Origin: Chalara sp. BL73
Lineage: Eukaryota > Ascomycota > Leotiomycetes > Helotiales
Length of the DNA stretch: 64,000 nucleotides
Reading direction: 5' to 3'
NCBI GenBank assembly: GCA_918026815.1
Contig: CAKJVC010000075.1
Span: forward strand, 186,001 to 250,000
Shown: piece by piece, positions 57,543 to 64,000 of the stretch
Layout of the letters: the number at the start of each line of letters is the position of its first letter
Position numbering within the stretch: position 1 is the stretch's first letter
Notes under the pieces: generated by a model
What the model was told of the DNA's origin: nothing
The model's database searches: none
Seen by the model: the letters and a program-made list of their open reading frames with translations, nothing else
Made by a program: the position numbers and the translations under genes

Positions 57543-58223
57543 ACTGGAGAGAATCTAGTGAGAAAAGTAGTCATGGGAAGTTGGTAGTTTGTTCAAAGTT
57601 TGGCTCTTGATTTCTATCTTTGTACAATGTATCCCATCTCTATTTATATTAAGTTCCACAACTCTTGGCAGCTAAGGACAATTTCTCCGGGGCATTAAAA
57701 GGCTTAATGCCTATTGCGTAGGGAAGTCAATTTGCGTGGCCTAGTCTGTTAGATGGTTAGCTCTTTTAACAACCAAAAGTGGGGGGATATCTAAGCTTTT
57801 TGTAAAAAAGGGTTTTCCAGGCTGATAGTAATTTATTCAATTGACTATCACTGCTATATTACAAAAAGAATCAACATAAAAAGAGAAAAAAAGAATCCAG
57901 AAAATTACAGGTCTTATAGCTAGACCTGTAGCAAGTCCGCTAGTGCGTAACAAATCGGTAGCTTCACAAAAAGTTCACAAAAAGTTCACAAAAACTACGT
58001 GCTGTCACATATTTGTAACAAAAACTAGCTTGTTGTAAGGTGCTGGAGTAGGGTGGCACAAGCCAACTGCAATTGATACGAAGACTCATCTCTACCCTTT
58101 CTACTACGTCCCGAATCCTCTACTTATACCCTCCGAACCCCTGGCAACTCCTTACGTGCCCCCCTCAGTGCCCCTTAGCATGTGACATCCTGGCACCTGA
58201 CAGACAGTACTAAATCAAACTTA
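57543..58223. other. intergenic; short direct repeats and dispersed repeat
   Basis: Three tandem AAAAAGTTCAC units lie at about 57967-57999. A small hairpin AGGTCTTATAGCTAGACCT lies near 57910-57928. The repeat copy listed at 58083-58203 ends just before the ankyrin pseudogene. No gene is seen. Confidence 0.6.
58083..58203 (+). repeat. dispersed repeat copy 2
   Basis: Homologous by eye to 49270-49392. It directly precedes the ankyrin-repeat pseudogene, so the repeat may be the end of a duplicated segment or transposon. Confidence 0.6.
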
Positions 58224-58650
58224 ACGGATGGTTTGCGGACGCCACTTTCCTGGGCGGCAAAGGGCGAGCAAAAGGCAGTAGTTAAATACTTGCTCGAGAA
58301 AAGTGCCACGCTCGAGTCGAAAAATGAGAATAGTCGGACGCTACTGTTATAGGCTGCTGGGACTGGTTATGAAACCATTGTAGTGCTCCTGCTTGCCAAG
58401 GCCGCCGTGCTCGAAAAGAATAAAAAAGAAATCAGAGACCAGAAGCCGCTGTCGTAGGCTGTATGGCAACAGCTGTTACCCGCAAAGAGGAACAAGGTTA
58501 AGTTAAAAAAAAAAAATGATAACCAGGGTAGACGCCGCTAGATAGAAATCAAGGATAGGCTTGGCCGGACACCGTTGTATTATGCGGCCCAGAATAGGCA
58601 CGAGGCTGTAGTGAAGCTGCTGCTTGACAACGGCGCTACGAGTGCGTTGA
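58224..58650 (+). pseudogene. ankyrin-repeat protein pseudogene
   Basis: The plus strand encodes ankyrin repeats: TPLSWAAKGEQKAVVKYLLE, then LLL-stop-AAGTGYETIVVLLLAK, then a damaged unit, then after a frame change LGRTPLYYAAQNRHEAVVKL with LLDNGA. Two in-frame TAG codons replace expected Gln (or Trp) codons, and an A run near 58506-58516 marks a frame break. Such repeats usually form the C-termini of fungal NLR-like or ankyrin-only proteins. No NACHT or other effector domain is visible upstream. The C-to-T stops suggest RIP of a multicopy family. Confidence 0.75.
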
Positions 58651-59310
58651 ATGTATATTTGCAATTTAATATTTAACTTTGTTACAAGTGTTTGCGTGGG
58701 ATCACTCTACCCGTGGCAACAACACGTAATAGCTACGTAGCTGCCTGGTGGGTTGAATGTGATCTTGATTGTTGAAGGTTGAATGAAGGGATGAGGATAT
58801 ACCTCCTCCCTAGGTCATGTGACTCCGTCACATGACCCTAATTCAGTAACTAATCTATTCTATAGGTAATGGTACAAACAGTATCACTTTGTAAGTGATA
58901 CCTTTTTAGTTCTGATAACTTGTATTCGCTTAAGTCGGTTACCCACGGGGCACGTAGCACCGCGACCCCAGCGCAGTGCTAGTATGCTCTTTGTAGGTGG
59001 TTGACTTGTTCTTGATGACAGTTCTAATCTACGTACAGAAGCTATAATATATCCATGTGGCCCGAGCGCCATACGGTGTGTGCTATCCACCCGTACCAAC
59101 AAGTACAAAATTTAATATGCCGCGCACTTAGTTAACTTTCTTTAGAACTATAAACTGAATACATAGCAAAGATAAAGTACAAGCCAACCAAGCATATATA
59201 GAATTCCTTCAACCAACGTGCACCACTTTCTGCGTTCCCCAAGCTCGAACTTCCAGAGTCGAGCAAACACCATTCACACTATCCAGGACTTATCAGCATA
59301 ACCAAGTAAT
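58651..59310. other. intergenic with 11-bp perfect inverted repeat
   Basis: The segment 58813-58837 is an inverted repeat: GGTCATGTGAC, a 3-bp spacer, then GTCACATGACC. The minus frame at 58884-59108 has no recognised features. The region may be an old LTR or other repeat but I cannot define its ends. Confidence 0.5.
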
Positions 59311-59863
59311 TTACATGATTTCACGCCTCGTAAGTGCTTTGCAGTTAGCGAGTGATTCATTCAGTTCCCCGACAATAGCAACTTCGCAAAGAACGAAACC
59401 CGCAACTTCAAGAATAGTAAGAGCGCCTGCAGAAGCAACCTCAAGAGCTAAAGCGGCAGTGCCGCATAATCCCACCTCGGCGAGTGCTTTTGTTATGGCA
59501 CCTGATTTTAAGGATTATGGTTAGCAATTAGAATTCTTAAAAATTAAAATGAGAATGCCAGTGGTACTTACCTTCTTTGCACTGCTCACAGTTCGCTGAG
59601 CAGCTACCCTCGCTCAGTTTTCGTCCACGGTACTCCTGAGACTTTTCTTTACGGGCAGTATTAAGGACGTCCTCAACTATAATAAGAGCATCCGCCGGGT
59701 CCAGTGGGCTCAGCTGACGAGCTTTAAAGGCGGTCACTGGTGCTCGGGGTATCGAAGCAAGGTCGCGAGCGGCGGTGAGAGCATGGCTATCCACTGGAAG
59801 AATAGCGGCCAATGCGGTAGTGGCAGTAGCGACGGTAATAGCGAAGAGCTTGATGAACTGCAT
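59311..59863 (-). CDS. small secreted cysteine-containing protein 1
   Basis: Exons 59863-59572 and 59501-59311 give 160 aa. The start ATG at 59863 opens a classic signal peptide, MQFIKLFAITVATATTALA. The intron (59502-59571) has a GTAAGT donor and a TCAG acceptor. Splicing joins CEQCKEG to AITKALAEVGLCG, giving six cysteines in the C-terminal half (SC, NC, QC, LC, LC, NC). The second half is Ala/Leu/Val-rich (LALEVASAGALTILEVAGF), perhaps a buried or membrane-active helix. There is no known family. Size, secretion signal and isolation next to repeats are effector-like, but an antimicrobial or surface protein is equally possible. Confidence 0.72.
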
Positions 59864-61315
59864 TTCGATTTTGGGGTGTTTAGAACTCAAGGAAGTAGTA
59901 GAAAGCAGATAAACTGTTGAAGGGATTGGAATTGGAATTGGAACTGTGAGATTGTTTATGTAGATTTTTAAAAGTTGAAAAAGAAAGTGGAAAGAAGGAC
60001 TGTTAAGTACTCAGCAGCGTCACAGCGCATTAAGCAACTAAAGCTTTACAATTCCGCTTCGTGCATAACTTTACATCTCAACCCGGATTACATATCAACT
60101 ACTTTGATGATACTGTCGTTTTCGTAGCCGGGCCAAGCTTGGATGCAATGGTCATCTATAGAAGCTGTAGTTAGTTGCATTATAAGAATCGATTACAAAT
60201 CCAGCAAAGTTCTCTTGGCAAGTGAATAAAAACAGCTAAGTTGGAAGTTAGTCTTTTACACTAGTAATTGCAAAACAACGCTATGGTTTTAACATAAAAG
60301 TCGGATGTGAAAAAAACCCTTGAAACCACTCACGGTGACTTTTGCCAAGGTATGGAGGTCCTTGGCATAAAATTCACTGAAAGATACCTGAGGTCTAAAC
60401 TGCGAGCCTCCAGGGCGGTTTCAGCTACCCGTATTAAGGTTCATTATAGCTTGGCTTCAAACACAGAATTTATTGAACTTAGGTCACAACTTGCAGAGAA
60501 TTACTCTTGGGTTGGTGACTGCGGAAGCAATTGGGGTCTGAAGGAACGTGTTATATTGCTCTCAAGTTGACTATAGTCATCCTAGAACCCAGGTTCTATC
60601 TACGCGTTATCCCTATTTATCTACGCGTGTGATCACTAATCAGAGTGCCTGAGAACCTCGATTAGTTATCACCCCGACATGCAAGATATCGGCCTGTTAT
60701 TTTAACAGAATTTAAGGTTTAGGACTTCGCTTCAACTTGGCGGTAGGCCACAGCCACAATAGTCCAGAAAGTGGTCCAAAGCATACCTCGGCATTCTAAA
60801 GAATTGCCTATTTAAGCCAGACACGATATCCGGCCCACCCGATTAGACTTTATGCATGATTGCCAAAACTAAATTATTAATGGACAACCCCAGTAGAAAC
60901 CATCGCTTAATAATAGGTGCATCTTAGGACGAGTTTGGTCAGCTAAGACCAGTGATTTTGTCAGTGCTAATAGACAATGGTTACATCCGTTATTCAACAT
61001 CTGTAGTATTCATTACTCTGAAATCGCTTGGCATAGCTCCTTGAAACAGAAAAGAAAGTTTGATAAATCGCAAAAAGCTATAGGTTTATACAACTCGGCA
61101 AATTTTGGGAATTCAGGAAAGAAGACGGCATATGCTGCATTCTAGAAGCTTTATATCCATCTGATGCGCGGTATATAAAATACCTCCAGTTCCCCCATGA
61201 AAAGACAGCATCATCACACAGTATCAATTTCATTCTTCATTCTTCAGCTTTATTCAACAAAACTTCCACATTTCTTAAGCTTCAAGCAAATCTAGCGCCG
61301 GCGCAACAGTTCACT
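59864..61315. other. 1.45-kb intergenic region
   Basis: No gene is supported. A plus frame at 60307-60570 opens with a non-ATG codon and shows no family features. The last 150 bp form the promoter and CT-rich leader of the next gene, with a TATA box at 61172-61180. Confidence 0.6.
61172..61180 (+). promoter_or_regulatory. TATA box of small secreted protein 2
   Basis: TATATAAAA lies 136 bp before the ATG at 61316 and is followed by a CT/CA-rich leader (61230-61300), as in strongly expressed fungal genes. Confidence 0.6.
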
Positions 61316-61720
61316 ATGAAGTTCACGCTTGTAACAATCCTTCTTGCCGCTGTTGGGTAAGTACTATATTGCATGCATTTAAGCTATATATTCGAGATTG
61401 AGACTAACACCAACACTCAGCACCGTCTCGGCAGTTTCTTGCCGCTGCGTAGTCGTTGGACATACGGCTGGCGCATCAACGGCTGCGGTGGATATGTGTC
61501 CCCAAAGGGGCGGAACTATTAGTTCTGATGGCCACATTTGCCGTAAGATACCCGCTTTATTTTTAAGATAACCCGAGTAGTTACAGCAGTAACGAATTTG
61601 CTGACATTTTTGCTTGTTGTAGTTGGGCTTGCGACAGCATATACAGACGCAGACTGTGTAGGCTACTTTGAGGCAAAGGGTGACCCTGAATCGGATGCCT
61701 GGTCTGCTTCGTGCGCCTAA
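61316..61720 (+). CDS. small secreted cysteine-rich protein 2
   Basis: Three exons (61316-61356, 61421-61542, 61623-61720) give an 86-aa preprotein. Residues 1-18 are a signal peptide (MKFTLVTILLAAVGTVSA). The mature part of about 68 residues has six cysteines: SCRCVVVGH, DMCPQRG, GHICLGL, DADCVGYF and the terminal SASCA. Both introns have canonical ends (GTAAGT...TCAG; GTAAGA...GTAG) and conserve frame. Each single exon is too short to stand out as an ORF. No family is recognised. A strong TATA box and short length are typical of fungal effector or defence peptides. Confidence 0.75.
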
Positions 61721-62329
61721 TAGCAAAGCGTTCGTGGAAAAATGCTGTTTCCTCAATGCAATCGGAAATTGCTTACCGGCACAGTCGCAATATAGTCTAT
61801 AAGTAAATAAGCTGTTTAAAAACGGCTTAGAGATATTGTTTTCATATATATAGTCTGTATATGCTTAGGAAATTGAGCTTACATTTTTCTGAGATTGTTT
61901 ATTGCCAGTGGCCGCAGGCAAATATTGTAAAGACTAAAATGACTTTTTTTGTTACACCTTGTACAGCACTATTTTACCCCACCAAAACCAAGCCAACCAC
62001 GTAGATCTCGGCAACCACAAGTGTGCTTTATAGAAATCTGGGTGTTGTCACACAATACAAAATGCGATTATAACTGGTTGTCACGAATACGGTCCAATGA
62101 GCCTGATGAGGCGGTTTGTAGGTGCTTCAATACGAAAATACTAAACTACTAGGCTATGGCTCCTCGCAAGCTCGGAGCTTATAGCGCGTGTTACTTTCAC
62201 GTGTTACTTTACAGCGATTTTGATTAGTTGGCAGCATATAGAGCTTTAAGCTAATACAGCTGTAGAAAATCAGAAATTATGTATTGTTACAAACTCGAGC
62301 TTTTTACAATTGATTTTACAATTGACTTT

Positions 62330-62450
62330 ATAATTAACTTGTATGCTTATAGCACGTAGCCTTGTAAACTTGTAGCATGTAAACTTGTAACCCGTAGACG
62401 TGTAAGCCCGTAAACGTATAACATGTAAGCTTGTAGGCTTGTTGTAACAA
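62330..62450. repeat. short imperfect tandem repeat, ~10-12-bp unit
   Basis: Units such as GTAAACTTGTA, GCATGTAAACTT, CCCGTAGACGT and ACATGTAAGCTT follow one another for about 120 bp. The copies are diverged, and the core is (A/C)TTGTA or CGTGTA. Confidence 0.65.
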
Positions 62451-62819
62451 CTCAAGGCGAGCAGGGATCTCGATCCGTAGATCTCAGGAAGAGGGACTTA
62501 AAGGTATGAACGGCTATCAATTGTTATACTGTAACGAAGAGAATAAGCCACCGATAAAAGAAGGGAAGGAGAGCAGTGCTTTATATACAGGGAGCTGGCC
62601 AGGGGCTAGTGTAAGCGAGCTCTGTAGTGCCAGGGGCCAAGCTCCCAGCCGAGCTCCGCGGTGTTCGGTGGCCAAGCTCTAAGCAAGGTAGGCCGTGAGA
62701 GACATATGCTGAACATATACTAAACATATGCCGAGAATATGCTTGCTGTTTTGCTTATTATAATAGCTTTTTTGTAATAAAAATATATGCTAGAATATGC
62801 TTTTATGGCAGCTATAACA
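62443..62819. mobile_element. possible solo LTR
   Basis: The segment begins TGTAACAACTCAAGG and ends CAGCTATAACA, has a TATATA box (about 62581-62587) and GC-rich repeats with AGCTC cores in the middle. These are LTR-like traits, but flanking 5-mers (CTTGT and ACGGT) do not match and no partner LTR is in the window. Confidence 0.35.
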
Positions 62820-63529
62820 ACGGTATAATCCTATAGGGACCGGAAACGCATGAGGAAAAGGGTTATTATCGCGCACTTTAATAAACATTAGCTTCAGATA
62901 AAATTTCGTAATCTCATCCCATACTGACCTCGTTGCTCTCAGGAAATTTGATAAGCATCAAGCGAACTGCTTTTTTTTTTTAAAAAAAATAAAAAAATAA
63001 AAAAAACCCCTTCGCAAATAAATGACTTAAAAGGCATAATATTGCGAATAACCAAACTAAAGCTCCCTGAGACTCACACGGACTACCCTCCGTATTTTCG
63101 CTGACACTTTCTTAAGCTTAGTGCACATTGGTTCCCCTATTTAGCCGAGCGACTTACATCTGAGCCAAGGTTATTGCAACCTGCGAATAATCCAGCCAAA
63201 GATGCGATACCGGTCCCGTAGCAGACTGAGCAACACTGTAATGCTCGAAGAATCAAATCTTGCTAAAGAATATGTTCAAGAAGCCGCCTGGGGATATAGA
63301 GACAATAGGAAAGACGCTGACCAGCTTGTCAACACCAGGTTGAATTAATACAAAGAACGACCTATTCGTTCCCGATTCTATGTAAGCACTCTCTGTGAGC
63401 CGTTCACACTGCTCTCGATTGAAACAACTGCTGGTAAGATTCGAAGATTTTTCTTCAACATCCAAGTACCATATATTGGCCTATTATCCCTAATTTAATT
63501 CTGGCATTTCAGTAGCAGGCGAATAAAGC

Positions 63530-63720
63530 AGGCCCCGCCTGCCCGAATAGCTACCGCGGGCCAGGTTGACCACTCGAAGCGCTCTCGTGCAACTTCGGCG
63601 AAGCTAGACATGGCAATTCTTCGATTCTCTGTTCGAGTCGAGAAGTTGAACGGTTGCACTGTAGTATCCACTAAGATATCATGGGCGAAGACGTCCTTTG
63701 GTCAGTTTTATACATAAAGA
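63530..63720 (-). other. possible unidentified exon
   Basis: One minus frame is open across this stretch and reads DVFAHDILVDTTVQPFNFST, then RIAMSSFAEVARERFEWSTW. It has protein-like composition but no family I recognise. I could not find consistent splice joins to the neighbouring open stretch at about 63790-63870. It may be part of a pseudogene. Confidence 0.25.
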
Positions 63721-64000
63721 TCGTGGCGTGTAGCCAATACTGAGGGTTACTTGATGCCCTGGCAAGTGATTGTGGAGGTCTTGAAATCGAAGGCGATTAC
63801 CCACGCATACTGTAGGCGCGGTACGAGTGGAGAAATGCGCAGACTAGAGCCTCTGTCACCAGAACATGAAGCAAGAAGCCGAAGCTATTGTCGGTCAGCG
63901 TTAGTATGAGCAGTGGTACTGACCGTTTTGGTGGGGTTGAGGGCATGTTCTTGCCGTGCACATTCTACTGTGGGGCTCCAGCTGAAGGATCGAATAAGCT

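Larger units (their letters stand above)
61721..64000. other. gene-poor right end
   Basis: It holds a 10-12-bp imperfect tandem repeat, a possible solo LTR and an A/T inverted run at 62971-63005. Two minus-strand stretches read like protein but are unidentified (63253-63465 and about 63530-63720). No gene could be assembled. Confidence 0.55.

Noticed and set aside
1..64000. CRISPR arrays, bacterial operons, ribosome binding sites
   Set aside because: None seen; spliceosomal introns and RIP show that this is fungal nuclear DNA.

Overview
This window comes from a filamentous ascomycete (Pezizomycotina) genome, probably of a plant-associated species. The genes carry short GT-AG introns of about 46 to 79 nt. 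The repeats show C-to-T and G-to-A decay typical of repeat-induced point mutation (RIP). Several genes suit growth on plants: a pectinase, a tannase/feruloyl-esterase-family esterase, a cutinase-type regulator and two small secreted proteins.

Left part (1-24216): an AT-rich retrotransposon graveyard. A decayed Gypsy element (pieces at 1-2956 and 15843-17190) was hit by a Copia element (2957-15842, 195-bp LTRs, target duplication AATAC). That Copia was in turn hit by a younger Copia element (8835-14507, identical 214-bp LTRs, target duplication AAAAC). Beside this three-layer nest lies a separate Gypsy chromovirus (17701-24216, 350-bp LTRs). It carries gag, protease, reverse transcriptase, integrase and chromodomain remnants, plus an extra antisense reading frame.

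Middle part (24217-57542): a gene-rich accessory region with twelve spliced or intact genes. They are two 4-coumarate-CoA-ligase-like enzymes, a Ctf1/FarA-type regulator, a tannase/feruloyl esterase-family enzyme, a second Zn2Cys6 regulator, an aromatic-type aminotransferase, an alpha/beta hydrolase resembling the AKT2 group, a pyruvate-decarboxylase-like ThDP enzyme, an amidohydrolase-2 protein, an endopolygalacturonase, an MFS transporter and a cytochrome P450. There is no PKS, NRPS or terpene synthase. The core (34.6-48.1 kb) reads as an amino-acid side-chain route: transaminate an aromatic or branched amino acid, decarboxylate the 2-oxo acid, activate acids as CoA thioesters, then hydrolyse or decarboxylate. 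Three promoters of this core share arrays of CCG triplets at 9/10-bp spacing, which suggests control by the cluster's own Zn2Cys6 protein.

Right part (57543-64000): a gene-poor stretch with a stop-ridden ankyrin-repeat pseudogene, two small cysteine-containing secreted proteins (effector-like, both spliced), dispersed repeat fragments, a possible solo LTR and an unidentified possible exon at the edge.

Exon boundaries were derived by hand from reading frame, splice-site sequence and family alignment from memory. No database search was run.
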